Shown here: piece by piece, positions 27,476-36,149 of the stretch
Numbering within the stretch: position 1 is the stretch's first letter
How the letters are laid out: each line of letters begins with the position of its first letter
Source: Shewanella maritima
GTDB taxonomy: Bacteria > Pseudomonadota > Gammaproteobacteria > Enterobacterales > Shewanellaceae
DNA length: 64,000 nt
Direction: 5' to 3'
Assembly: GCF_004295345.1 (NCBI RefSeq)
Contig: NZ_CP036200.1
Location: forward strand, 3,473,501-3,537,500
Notes under the pieces: model-generated
The model's input: only the letters and a program-made list of their open reading frames with translations
Database searches by the model: none
Told to the model about the DNA's origin: nothing
Translations under genes and position numbers: made by a program

Positions 27476-28519
27476 ATGAAAAAAGTTATCGATAGCTTAA
27501 TCATTGGCGAGCACACTATTTTACCTGGGCAGACTAAGAAAATTGATTTGCCAGTAGCTAAGCTATATACGGACGCTGACGTGCATTTGCCAATTTATAT
27601 CATTCGCGGCAAAAAGCCGGGACCAACGATGTTTGTGAGTGCTGCAGTACATGGTGATGAGTTAAATGGCATCGAAATTATTCGCCGTTTAATTAACCTT
27701 AAGGGTTTTAAGATCTCGGCAGGCACTTTGATTGCTGTGCCTATGGTCAATGTTTACGGCGTGGTCAACCAAAGCCGCTATATGCCAGATAGAAGAGATT
27801 TAAACCGTAGTTTTCCTGGCTCGGCAAAAGGCTCATTGGCTGCGCGAGTAGCGAATAAATTCCTTAAGGAAGTGGTGAGCCATTGCGACTATGGCATTGA
27901 TTTGCATACTGGTGCGATTCATCGTTCTAATCTGCCGCAAATACGCGCCCATTTGCAGGATGAGCAAACCCTAGCGCTTGCCAAAGCCTTTGGCGTGCCA
28001 GTGATTTTGAACTCCGAGATTATTGATGGTTCATTGCGCGATGCTGCGGTAGAAAATGGCACCCGAGTGCTACTTTATGAGGCCGGTGAAGCGCTACGGT
28101 TTGACGAATACTCAATTCGTGCCGGGATCCAAGGCATTGTAAACGTGTTAAGGCACTTAAACATGATGCCCAAGGGGCGAGCGCGTAAAGGGGTCGTGAA
28201 CCAGTTTGTTGCCAACAATAGCGGCTGGGTAAGAGCGACTAGCAGCGGTATTGTTAGCCACCATTTTGAATTGGGCGACCAAGTGAAAAAAGGCGATGTA
28301 CTTGCAGACATTGGCAGTCCTTATGGCGAGCGACTAGGTCAAGTGCTTGCTAACAAAAGTGGGGTCATTATCGGTAAGCAAAACATTCCGCTAGTGCAAG
28401 AGGGTGAGGCTATGTATCACATCGCTTATTTTAAAGAAGATGATGAACACATTGCCGAGCATATTGAGATCGCAGAAGAGTTAGTTAACAAGATTGATAC
28501 TAACGAGGGCTTGTTATGA
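27476..28519 (+). CDS. M14-like succinylglutamate desuccinylase/aspartoacylase family deacylase
   Basis: A 347-residue Zn hydrolase. Zn ligands are in AAVHGDELNGIE (H..E) and DLHTGAIH (His); the substrate Arg/Asn motif is MPDRRDLNRSFPGSAKGS; the catalytic Glu is in LLYEAGEALRFDEY. The C-terminal ~90 residues form a lipoyl/biotinyl-like beta barrel (SGIVSHHFELGDQVKKGDVLADI). Family members cleave N-acyl amino acids or gamma-glutamyl-type amide tails. It begins nine bases after rimK and overlaps the next gene by four bases, so it is translationally coupled in this operon. I infer it acts on glutamyl tails or a small glutamyl amide; no direct evidence. Confidence 0.85.
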   Translation: MKKVIDSLIIGEHTILPGQTKKIDLPVAKLYTDADVHLPIYIIRGKKPGPTMFVSAAVHGDELNGIEIIRRLINLKGFKISAGTLIAVPMVNVYGVVNQSRYMPDRRDLNRSFPGSAKGSLAARVANKFLKEVVSHCDYGIDLHTGAIHRSNLPQIRAHLQDEQTLALAKAFGVPVILNSEIIDGSLRDAAVENGTRVLLYEAGEALRFDEYSIRAGIQGIVNVLRHLNMMPKGRARKGVVNQFVANNSGWVRATSSGIVSHHFELGDQVKKGDVLADIGSPYGERLGQVLANKSGVIIGKQNIPLVQEGEAMYHIAYFKEDDEHIAEHIEIAEELVNKIDTNEGLL

Positions 28520-28947
28520 ATGGCCGTATGATTATTGGACATATCGAAAATATCGAGTTGCCAGAGCTTGGGATTAAACAGTTAACGGTAAGGGTTGATA
28601 CCGGCGCGCAAACGTCGTCGTTACATGTCGATAATATTCAGCGTACGCATATTGGGCACAAGCCTGCGGTGTCGTTTGATATTCACCCAGAAATCCACAA
28701 CGTGGATAAAACTGTGCCCTGCACTGCGTTGTTGCATGATATTCGCAAAGTGAAGTCTTCGAACGGCTTAAGTGAGCAGCGTTATGTCATCAAAACACCA
28801 GCGGTGTTAGGGGCACATAAATGGGATATTGAAATTACCCTGACAGATAGATCAGATATGACTTATCTGATGCTACTAGGTAGACAGGCATTAGGTGAGC
28901 ATTTTTATATGGATGCGGCAAACGCGTTTATTGCATCTCAGGTTTAA
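28516..28947 (+). CDS. rimB: RimB-type retropepsin-like protease
   Basis: A 143-residue protein of the ATP-dependent zinc protease/RimB family (PF05618). It has the retropepsin signature LTVRVDTGAQTSSLHVDNI (DTGA active-site loop) and GRQALGEHFYMD near the end. In Pseudomonas, RimB trims the poly-glutamate tails that RimK adds to S6. The ATG overlaps the deacylase stop (ATGA), confirming coupling. The protein is short for a lone aspartyl protease, so it should act as a dimer. The name rests on the operon context and the DTGA motif. Confidence 0.82.
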   Translation: MNGRMIIGHIENIELPELGIKQLTVRVDTGAQTSSLHVDNIQRTHIGHKPAVSFDIHPEIHNVDKTVPCTALLHDIRKVKSSNGLSEQRYVIKTPAVLGAHKWDIEITLTDRSDMTYLMLLGRQALGEHFYMDAANAFIASQV

Positions 28948-28971
28948 GTCTTGTGATGTTTGGAGGGAGTC

Positions 28972-29838
28972 ATGTTAGAGCAAATTAAATACTGGTTGAC
29001 TTACCCCTTGTTTACGTTCAATGAGCGAGTGATAAGGGTAATGGAGGTGCTAGCAGTACCATTGTGGTTACTGTTAAGTATATGGTTAGCCCACTATTTT
29101 ATATCAAAGTTAGGGGACAGATTACGTAGCAAAAACAAAGACCCTAATATTGTTCACTTGGTCCAGCGCCTGCTATACATTGTCGCGTTAGCTGTGATTT
29201 TTATCACTACGCTTTCCATGTTGAATGTCCCTATAACTGCGTTTGCTTTTTTATCTGGTGCTATCGCTATAGGCTTTGGTTTTGGTGCGCAAAATATCAT
29301 TAACAACTTTATTAGTGGTTGGATATTAATGGGTGAAAAACCAATTCGAATTGGTGACTTTTTAGAAGTAGAGGGCGTTAAGGGAATAGTAGAAGAAATT
29401 AACACTCGCTCGACCCGTGTTCGCCGTGTTGATGGGGTGCACATGTTGATCCCAAATTCGAAGTTGCTTGAGAATACCGTTATCAATTGGACGCTTAGAG
29501 ATAAGTTGATTAGAGGAACGGTTTCAGTAGGTGTAGCTTATGGCAGTGATTGCTCAAAGGTCAGAGATATTATCTTATCTGTCGCCAACGAACAGCCTGA
29601 AACGTTAGAAGACAGTGGTAAAGAGCCTCAAGTGTTCTTTCAAGACTTTGGCGACAATGCTTTAGTGTTCGAGGTGTATTTTTGGATAAACTCGCAGGTA
29701 GAAGGTGGGCTGCGCCGCGTGGCAAGCAATATCCGATTTGATCTAGATAAAGCATTTAATAATCAAGGCGTAACTGTTGCATTTCCACAACGTGATGTAC
29801 ATTTAGATGGCACCTTGAATATTATCAGTAAAGCTTAG
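28972..29838 (+). CDS. MscS-family mechanosensitive channel
   Basis: A 288-residue protein with spans near residues 20–42, 60–80 and 85–110. TM3 reads AFLSGAIAIGFGFGAQNIINNFISG, the MscS pore helix. Then follow the beta domain (GEKPIRIGDFLEVEGVKGIV) and the carboxyl cage ending VAFPQRDVHL. The start at ATG 28972 has GGAGGGAG immediately upstream. It is a paralogue of mscS at 11079–11915, but lies fourth in the rimK operon, 24 bases after rimB. A role in this operon is not known; turgor or ion flux may be coupled to the transporter downstream. Confidence 0.88.
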   Translation: MLEQIKYWLTYPLFTFNERVIRVMEVLAVPLWLLLSIWLAHYFISKLGDRLRSKNKDPNIVHLVQRLLYIVALAVIFITTLSMLNVPITAFAFLSGAIAIGFGFGAQNIINNFISGWILMGEKPIRIGDFLEVEGVKGIVEEINTRSTRVRRVDGVHMLIPNSKLLENTVINWTLRDKLIRGTVSVGVAYGSDCSKVRDIILSVANEQPETLEDSGKEPQVFFQDFGDNALVFEVYFWINSQVEGGLRRVASNIRFDLDKAFNNQGVTVAFPQRDVHLDGTLNIISKA

Positions 29839-29862
29839 GGTCTGTTGAAAAGGAGTTTATGC

Positions 29863-30807
29863 ATGCATGATTTTATCGTTGAAGCTTGGCAAGTGGATGA
29901 TGTTGAAAATCCTTTTGCACTGACTTCTAATCAACAGCTAGCCGACCGAGGTTATTGGTTGCACTGTAATCGAGGCTCACCCTTGTTTGAGCAATGGCTT
30001 ACAGATGAAGGTGTTGACGAGTCAGTTAGGGAGTCTTTGCTTGCGAGTGACACGCGTCCGCGATTTCAGCAGATAGGTAAAAATAGCTTTTTCTTGAATT
30101 TACGCGGGGTCAATCTAAATAAAGGGAAAGAGCCTGACGACATGTTAACCGTCAGGTTACTTTATTCGCCGCAGCGGGTGATTACTTGTAGCCAGCAACG
30201 TTCTAGAGCGATTGAGTCGTTAGTTAACGCACTTAAGCGAGGAGAGGGGCCTCAGAGTATTGAGGGGCTAATTATTGAGTTGTTATCGCAACTTAATGAC
30301 AAAATAGACTCCGTTATTGAACCGATAGAGGCCTTTATTGAGAGTCAAGACATAGATACTTTCTCGAAAGAACAAGTATCAGAAATTAGTTTGCAACATC
30401 GAAAACTACTGCGACTAAACCGATTTTTGAAACCCCAAGGCTACGCTTTATCTGCATTAGCTAAGAATCAAATTACTACGTTTGAAGCGCATCAAGTGTC
30501 CTTAGCAACCCAATTAGATACTTTGCAGAGAATTGTCGATACTATCGATTTTTTCATTGCCCAAATTGAAGTAATCAATAACCGTATCGCTCACCTGAAT
30601 AGTGAGGTGATGAATCGAAATACCTATTTGTTGTCTATTATTGCAGGTGTGTTTTTGCCGCTAGGTTTCTTGACTGGATTATTTGGTATCAATATTGGTG
30701 GTATGCCTGGCGTGGAAAACAGCAGTGCGTTCTATTGGTTTTGTGGTGCGTTAACGGGTATTGGTTTGTTTGAAGTCTACCTTTTTAGGCGGCTAAAGTT
30801 TTTGTAA
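29863..30807 (+). CDS. ZntB-like CorA superfamily metal transporter
   Basis: A 314-residue protein of the CorA superfamily. The long cytoplasmic N-terminus has RFQQIGKNSFFLNLRGVNLN. The two C-terminal spans carry the GxN motif as FLTGLFGINIGGMPG, the GIN variant seen in ZntB (Zn transport) in place of CorA's GMN; IEAFIESQDIDTF and ITTFEAHQV are helical stalk segments. Start ATG 29863 follows AAGGAG by eight bases. It ends the five-gene operon. Zn or another divalent ion as substrate is inferred from the motif. Confidence 0.82.
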   Translation: MHDFIVEAWQVDDVENPFALTSNQQLADRGYWLHCNRGSPLFEQWLTDEGVDESVRESLLASDTRPRFQQIGKNSFFLNLRGVNLNKGKEPDDMLTVRLLYSPQRVITCSQQRSRAIESLVNALKRGEGPQSIEGLIIELLSQLNDKIDSVIEPIEAFIESQDIDTFSKEQVSEISLQHRKLLRLNRFLKPQGYALSALAKNQITTFEAHQVSLATQLDTLQRIVDTIDFFIAQIEVINNRIAHLNSEVMNRNTYLLSIIAGVFLPLGFLTGLFGINIGGMPGVENSSAFYWFCGALTGIGLFEVYLFRRLKFL

Positions 30808-31060
30808 TGTGCTAGATAAAACAGCTCTTGCGTTAACTAATTTAAGCTTAGTCATACGAAATAGGCGTTTTTATCAGCTGCTTCTTATAGGTTTATCTTA
30901 ATTGGTTGATAACTTCAGTGATTACGCTAACGATCTGTCTTTATTTCAATGTTTTTTATTAATAAAGGTGACGGAAGAGGTATTTTCATAGCAGGTGTAT
31001 CTAGTATAAGTTAGCCTATAGATAGAGATAAAACACTGCTCTCAGAAGCTAGTTAGCGAG

Positions 31061-32149
31061 GTGTCATTGAAACAATTTTTTGAAGGCCCAGATCCCGCTC
31101 TACCAATTGAAATTAACCAAATCAGAATTTTGATTGTGGTTGGCATTATACTGATCGCGGGTTTTATGTCGGCGGATCTTCATGTGATCCCAGCCGCTAT
31201 CCACGATAGCTATTTTTTCACCCGTGTTGGGGTGCAAATCCCGCTGTGTCTACTGTTTCTTGTTGCGAGCTTCCATTCCAGTTTTAAACGTTACTACTAC
31301 CCGCTAGTCACTTTCATTATGGTGCTTATTGCATATACCAATATGTGGTTTGTTGACCTTGTGTGGCATAAGGAAAATATTTCATTTGCTTATGAGGGTA
31401 CTGTTTTATATAGCTTTTTTGCTATGTTTATTTTGCGGCTCAGTTTTAAATATTCAGTCATTTACGCCGCACTGGTGAGTGGCGCTTTTGTATTTTTAGT
31501 TGGTCACAGCGAAGTTTATGGCGACCATGCTTTTCTCAATGTTGGCTTTGTACTGACGTCATTACTCGTGTGTTTAATTGGCGTATTGCAAATTGAGCAA
31601 GCGCAGAAAAAGTTAATTGCTGCTAATGAGCGCCTAACAGAGTTGAGTAAAATAGACCCGCTGACAGAGCTTTATAATCGCCGTACCTACAAAGCACTGT
31701 TCAACAGTTTATTGTCGCTACATAAACGTACTAACGGCAGCGTGTGTGTGTTCATTGTCGATCTTGACCACTTTAAACGCTACAACGATCATTATGGCCA
31801 TCTTGCAGGTGATGCCATCATTCAGCAGCAGGCTAAATTTTTAAAGCAAATCTTTAAGCGTGATTCTGATGTCGTCGCACGTTATGGCGGTGAAGAGTTC
31901 ATTATTGCCACTTTTGGTAATGATGAAGAATACTGCCGCGGACTTGCGCAGCGGATTATTGAATGTTGGCACCAGGACCCTTATCCTCACGTGCAAAGTC
32001 AATTTGGCCAGGTAACATGCTCTGTAGGCTGGTATTTAACTAATGCCAACAATATAGATACTGAGAAAGACATTGTCTCTAAAGCCGATGATGCTATGTA
32101 CCAGGCTAAGCGCTCAGGTCGAAATCAATTTATGCAGCACCATGAATAA
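31061..32149 (+). CDS. Membrane-bound diguanylate cyclase (GGDEF)
   Basis: A 362-residue protein that makes cyclic di-GMP from two GTP. Residues ~15–185 hold six spans. A short coiled linker (QAQKKLIAANERLTEL) leads to the GGDEF domain (~195–360): DPLTELYNRRTY, DLDHFKRYNDHYGHLAGD, active-site ARYGGEEFIIATFG (GGEEF near residue 276). The inhibitory RxxD site is intact (RDSD, five residues before GGEEF). The GTG at 31061 has an AGCGAGG upstream. Its signal is unknown, and it is monocistronic. Confidence 0.9.
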   Translation: MSLKQFFEGPDPALPIEINQIRILIVVGIILIAGFMSADLHVIPAAIHDSYFFTRVGVQIPLCLLFLVASFHSSFKRYYYPLVTFIMVLIAYTNMWFVDLVWHKENISFAYEGTVLYSFFAMFILRLSFKYSVIYAALVSGAFVFLVGHSEVYGDHAFLNVGFVLTSLLVCLIGVLQIEQAQKKLIAANERLTELSKIDPLTELYNRRTYKALFNSLLSLHKRTNGSVCVFIVDLDHFKRYNDHYGHLAGDAIIQQQAKFLKQIFKRDSDVVARYGGEEFIIATFGNDEEYCRGLAQRIIECWHQDPYPHVQSQFGQVTCSVGWYLTNANNIDTEKDIVSKADDAMYQAKRSGRNQFMQHHE

Positions 32150-32223
32150 GCGATATAATAGCGCCATCGTGTTATGAAAAGCCGTTGTTAATCTGGCTTG
32201 CAGAATCTTGATTGAGAGAACTG

Positions 32224-32469
32224 ATGAATTTTGATGAAAATGTAATTGAAGACCTTGCTGAATTAGAGCGTTTTATCTTAATGATAGAAAGCGGCGTGCT
32301 GGGTTTAGAAGGTGTAGCGGGTATTGGCATGGCTACGAGCAATGCTGATGGACGTCATTTTGTTGCTGTGTTTGGTGATGGTCATAAGCTGCTATTAGGC
32401 CGTTGGGTTAGTGATGAAGTATTTGCTAATGGTAAAGACATGGTGCAAAACGGTATTAAAAAGCAGTAG
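32224..32469 (+). CDS. Small hypothetical protein
   Basis: An 81-residue soluble protein, acidic N-terminus (MNFDENVIEDLAELERFI), a Gly-rich middle (GLEGVAGIGMATSNADGRHF) and a HKLLLGRW segment. No family recognised. An upstream TTG at 32212 is possible. It ends at a clear terminator, supporting a real transcript. Confidence 0.6.
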   Translation: MNFDENVIEDLAELERFILMIESGVLGLEGVAGIGMATSNADGRHFVAVFGDGHKLLLGRWVSDEVFANGKDMVQNGIKKQ

Positions 32470-32502
32470 CTTAGTATTTTTTATCCATAATAAGCGTGAA
32501 TG

Positions 32503-32526
32503 AGCAGCCCAAGTGGCTGCTTTTTT
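32503..32526 (+). terminator. Intrinsic terminator
   Basis: AGCAGCC (32503–32509) pairs with GGCTGCT (32515–32521) followed by TTTTT. Confidence 0.85.
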
Positions 32527-32590
32527 GTGGCTGTTTATCGGCAGTTGAAGCCAGGGTGAGCGCATGAGTCATTAATTATTAGCCATACAC

Positions 32591-32699
32591 TAAGGGTTAA
32601 AGAACTTTGATTGCGCAAGACGCCGTAAAATCATCCCTGATGGCTCCGCTTTAGCATCCTTGCTAAAGAGGCTTGCTTACTCAAAGCTCATTAATCCCG
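32591..32699. repeat. Short inverted-repeat element
   Basis: Imperfect ends GGGTTAAAGAACTTTGA and TCAAAGCTCATTAATCCC with an internal hairpin CTTTAGCA/TGCTAAAG. About 109 bp, no ORF. It resembles a small MITE-like repeat, but only one copy is present here. Confidence 0.45.
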
Positions 32700-32974
32700 A
32701 AAAAATGCGCGACAATTGTTCATGATATTACCCTGCAGGTGAAGCAACTTGAGACGATAAAATAGCATTTTTGTGGTGTTTTTTGGCCATAATAAATGGA
32801 TTTAATAGACCTTATGTTCGGTTGCTTGCATACGTATCATGCCCTCATTCGCTTAACGCGAGTTTGCATTAAGACTCAATTTGGGAGTTAGCAGCTGCAG
32901 CGTTAATCACCAACAGTTATCAGTCGCTTTCGTTATAGATAACACTTCAGCGGCATTGGATTGGAGTAATAAGT

Positions 32975-33634
32975 ATGACGCACCCAATTATTCAAGATTT
33001 AAACTTCCGTTACACAGCGAAAAAGTATGATTCAAGCAAGCGCATTTCTGCTGAAGATATTACCGTGATTAAAGAAGCGATTCGTTTATCTGCTTCTTCT
33101 ATTAACTCGCAGCCATGGAAGTTTATCGTACTTGAAAGTGATGAAGCTAAGCAGCGTTTTCATGACACGTTTGCCAATATGCATCAGTTTAATCAGCCGC
33201 ATGCATTAGAGGCTTCACACATTGTATTGTTTGCTCACAACCCAAACTTTACCAAAGACGATTACCGTAAAGTGGTTGATGTTGAAGTGTCTTCAGGTCA
33301 CCTACCAGCGGAAATGTACGACAACATGCTAAATGGTGCATTTGGCTTTGCAGAAATGGTAACTGATGAAAATGGTTACAATGGTCACTGGACCAAGGCG
33401 CAAACTTATATTGCGCTGGGCAACACCCTGCATACACTGGCACGTCTGAAAATTGATTCAACGCCGATGGAAGGGGTTGACCCTGAGCTGATTGGTGAAA
33501 TCTTTAAAGAAGAGCTAGGTGATTATGTGTGTAATTTCGCGCTAGCCATGGGTTATCACCAAGATGGTGAAGATTATAACCACGGTTTGCCGAAGTCTCG
33601 TTTACCACAAGAAGCGGTTATCACTACACTATAA
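32975..33634 (+). CDS. NfsB-like nitroreductase, copy 1
   Basis: A 219-residue FMN-dependent nitroreductase. Motifs: NFRYTAKKYDSSKRISAED, the flavin-contacting SASSINSQPWKFIVLES, EASHIVLFAHNPN, and the C-terminal LPKSRLP. Such enzymes reduce nitro compounds or quinones with NAD(P)H and also act as dihydropteridine reductase in E. coli NfsB's family. It is followed within four bases by a MITE and then by a close paralogue at 34198–34857, pointing to a tandem duplication. Confidence 0.88.
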   Translation: MTHPIIQDLNFRYTAKKYDSSKRISAEDITVIKEAIRLSASSINSQPWKFIVLESDEAKQRFHDTFANMHQFNQPHALEASHIVLFAHNPNFTKDDYRKVVDVEVSSGHLPAEMYDNMLNGAFGFAEMVTDENGYNGHWTKAQTYIALGNTLHTLARLKIDSTPMEGVDPELIGEIFKEELGDYVCNFALAMGYHQDGEDYNHGLPKSRLPQEAVITTL

Positions 33635-33637
33635 TTT

Positions 33638-33907
33638 CTAGGGCCTGTTGATCTTTCAAGATTATTTTTGCAGCTGCTTGTTGGAAATTTATACAAGGCA
33701 ACGACTTTGATGTGTGGTTATTCCACATGAGTAAGTCGTTAACACAGTAGAAATGACAACAAGCGCTGCCTGAAAGGTTCGTTTAAAAGCACTTTACTCA
33801 TTGTTGCGAGCGAGTTTGTGTAGGTGACTAGACGTCATCGCTCGCGTCGCGATTAAAGTGCTTTTAATTCGAACAAATTCTAATCAGCAAAGATCAACAG
33901 GCCCTAG
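33638..33907. mobile_element. MITE copy 2 (~270 bp), inverted relative to copy 1
   Basis: Perfect 19-bp terminal inverted repeats CTAGGGCCTGTTGATCTTT (33638–33656) and AAAGATCAACAGGCCCTAG (33889–33907). It lies between the stop codon of nitroreductase 1 and that gene's terminator. TIR bases differ from those of copy 1, but both ends of each copy agree. Confidence 0.8.
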
Positions 33908-33947
33908 TTAATCGTAAGTCGTTATCGCTATTAGACGAATAACCCGT

Positions 33948-33981
33948 AGCCAGTCTTGATTAAATTGAGACTGGCTTTTTA
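33948..33981 (+). terminator. Intrinsic terminator (displaced from nitroreductase 1 by MITE)
   Basis: AGCCAGTCT (33948–33956) pairs with AGACTGGCT (33968–33976), then TTTTT. It was probably the original terminator of the first nitroreductase gene before MITE insertion. Confidence 0.8.
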
Positions 33982-34197
33982 CGTACTGCGTGTTAACTGT
34001 TTCGTCGCGGCTAAGCTTCCCTATTGCTTTGCTGTTTGAAATGATAGCTGTCTTGATAGCTTACATGACTCGAGTCACAGAATTAATTCTGCCTAAATAA
34101 TAGATTGATACACTTGCACTGTTTTACACGTATAGGTAACAGCTGTTTTTGATCCGCTGTGAGTTCTTATCAAATTGATGCCATTTGGAGTAAGTCG

Positions 34198-34857
34198 ATG
34201 TCACACCCAATTATTGAAGATTTAAACTTTCGCTATACCGCAAAGAAGTACGATGCCAACAAACGTATTTCTGCAGAGGATGTTGCAGTGATTACCGAGA
34301 CGCTGCGCTTATCGGCATCATCAATTAACTCGCAGCCGTGGAAGTTCATCGTGCTTGAGTCTGAAGCTGCTAAGCAGCGTTTCCATGATACTTTTGCCAA
34401 TATGCATCAGTTCAATCAGCCTCACGCGACTGAAGCTTCCCATATAGTCTTGTTTGCCCATAATCCTAATTACACCAAAGATGATTACCGCAAGGTGATA
34501 GATGAAGAGCTAAAACTAGGGCGTTTAAACCAAGACTCGTACCAAGCAAGGCTTGATGGTGCATTTGGTTTTGTTGAAATGGTCACTGATGACAGCGGCT
34601 ACAATGGTCAGTGGACCAAAGCACAAACCTATATTGCCCTTGGCACTACCTTACACACACTGGCGCGTTTAAAAATTGATTCGACACCGATGGAAGGAGT
34701 TGATCCAGAGTTAATTGGTGAAGAGTTCAAAGGTGAGCTTGGTGGCTATGTGTGTAATTTTGCCCTTGCAATGGGATACCATCTAGAGGGCGAAGACTAT
34801 AACCAGGGCTTGCCTAAGTCACGATTGCCAATCGATGAAGTCATTGTCACTTTATAA
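34198..34857 (+). CDS. NfsB-like nitroreductase, copy 2
   Basis: A 219-residue paralogue of the gene at 32975–33634. Long blocks are identical (SINSQPWKFIVLES, NMHQFNQPHA, QTYIALG, LKIDSTPMEGVDPELIGE), so duplication is recent in evolutionary terms. The differences cluster around residues 100–125 (EELKLGRLNQDSYQARLDG vs VEVSSGHLPAEMYDNMLNG), a loop near the substrate in NfsB-like enzymes, hinting at altered specificity. The ATG at 34198 aligns with the first copy; an upstream start at 34159 does not. Confidence 0.88.
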   Translation: MSHPIIEDLNFRYTAKKYDANKRISAEDVAVITETLRLSASSINSQPWKFIVLESEAAKQRFHDTFANMHQFNQPHATEASHIVLFAHNPNYTKDDYRKVIDEELKLGRLNQDSYQARLDGAFGFVEMVTDDSGYNGQWTKAQTYIALGTTLHTLARLKIDSTPMEGVDPELIGEEFKGELGGYVCNFALAMGYHLEGEDYNQGLPKSRLPIDEVIVTL

Positions 34858-34900
34858 TTTTGGCTGCTTGTCATTAGTAAAAAGCGGTAAAAGCACTTTG

Positions 34901-34928
34901 AAAACCAGCGTTATTACGCTGGTTTTTT
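34901..34928 (+). terminator. Intrinsic terminator after nitroreductase 2
   Basis: ACCAGCG (34904–34910) pairs with CGCTGGT (34917–34923), then TTTTTT. Confidence 0.85.
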
Positions 34929-35021
34929 GTTTTTAAGTATTCGCTTTAACCTGTTTGCCTCAAACCAAACGCCTTGGTAACGTGTTAGCTATTAGTCATT
35001 AATGCTTGGAAGCGCAGACGA

Positions 35022-35515
35022 TTGAATAACAAGTTTACCAATGGCAAACCTGGGGGTGATAACGAGTCCTTAGGTCATATCACGTTGGCTCAATACGTCA
35101 AAAAGCGCAATGGCGTTGCGCTTGGCGCTAAAGGCTCATTGTCCAACATGCTGCGCAATGCGTTAGGGGCAATATCATTTCATCACTTTTGGCTGTATTG
35201 GAATCCAATTTGGGGTTACTACCTGGGTCGTTATGTGATGCAGCCTGCTAGTAAGCTCATGCCCCAAGGTTTGGCGACGGTTACCACCTTTGTTGTTAGT
35301 GGGTTATTGCATGATGTGGCTATTTCTCTCATAAAGATGCAGCTGGTTTTGGTGCTAACCCCTGGTTTGGTGTGATGGGCGTTGTGGCTTATATCAGCAA
35401 GCATTATAAATTCAGCCTTGCTCATTGGCCCTGGATTGTCCGCGCTGTGGTCAATGTATCCATTATTGTTGCTTGCTATCTAGTTGCTCGGCAGGGGGCT
35501 GTGTTAATTAGCTAA
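35022..35515 (+). pseudogene. Small multi-span acyltransferase-like (MBOAT-like) protein, frameshifted
   Basis: The open frame from 35022 runs to 35375, then coding sense continues in another frame to the stop at 35515 (KDAAGFGANPWFGVMGVVAY, ISKHYKFSLAHWPWIVRAV). The junction is an A-run at 35333–35335; a fourth A gives a continuous protein of ~164 residues. Features: YVKKRNGVALGAKGSLSNMLR, FHHFWLYWNPIWGYYLGRY, TTFVVSGLLHDVAISLI. The HD pair in the membrane segment recalls MBOAT acyltransferases, but the match is weak and the length is far below typical MBOAT size, so function is uncertain. Confidence 0.55.
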
Positions 35516-35542
35516 CTGAGTGCATAAAAGGAATTAAAGTAT

Positions 35543-36132
35543 TTGCCTAGATTAGAATCACTTAAGACTAACGGCTCGTTATTAATCACTTGCCTGTTAC
35601 TGACAGCATGTCTTCTAGTAACAGCCTGCAGCGGCCCGCCAACCAAATCATTTGTATATACTCAGGTGCAGGGGGCTTATGCGAGCGGCTGCATGAATGA
35701 GTATCAAGGTATTGCTGATGCGAGCCGCTGCGATGATTATCAACTTGGGCCGTTAGTAGTTGAAATGATGCCAAGAGGCAGTAAAAAGTATCATAGTGAC
35801 CCTGAGCTGCCGCCTTACAAAATTCCAGCTCTGGTATGTACCATCGAGCGCGGGCAACACTATGACTTCAAAAAGCACTTTAAAGTTGAAAGCATTAAAG
35901 TAACCACTAATTCAGGTAAACAATTTTCTAGTTTAAATTGGGGTTTTATTAATTATAACCAAGATTGTAAATACATAGCCTTTACCCAAGACTTGCCATT
36001 AGTGTCGAGCAAGATCCTGAATTTACCGTTGAGCTGACAATGAGCATCGATGCGCCAGTAACCGCGCGCAAAACCATGCATTACCGTTTCGTCGGTCAGT
36101 CGCAATGGCATATTCCTTTTATTGGGCCATAG
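35543..36132 (+). pseudogene. Secreted lipoprotein-like protein, frameshifted
   Basis: A TTG start at 35543 (AGGA upstream) opens a protein with a hydrophobic leader and lipobox LLVTAC (Cys near residue 29). The frame 35543–36037 ends prematurely; adding one A at 36011–36012 continues it into DPEFTVELTMSIDAPVTARK and a stop at 36132. The complete product would be ~196 residues. Internal Cys residues (SGCMNEYQ, ASRCDDYQ, ALVCTIERG, NQDCKYI) suggest disulfides in the envelope. No family recognised. Confidence 0.55.
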
Positions 36133-36149
36133 CGGTAGGTCAGCTGGTT

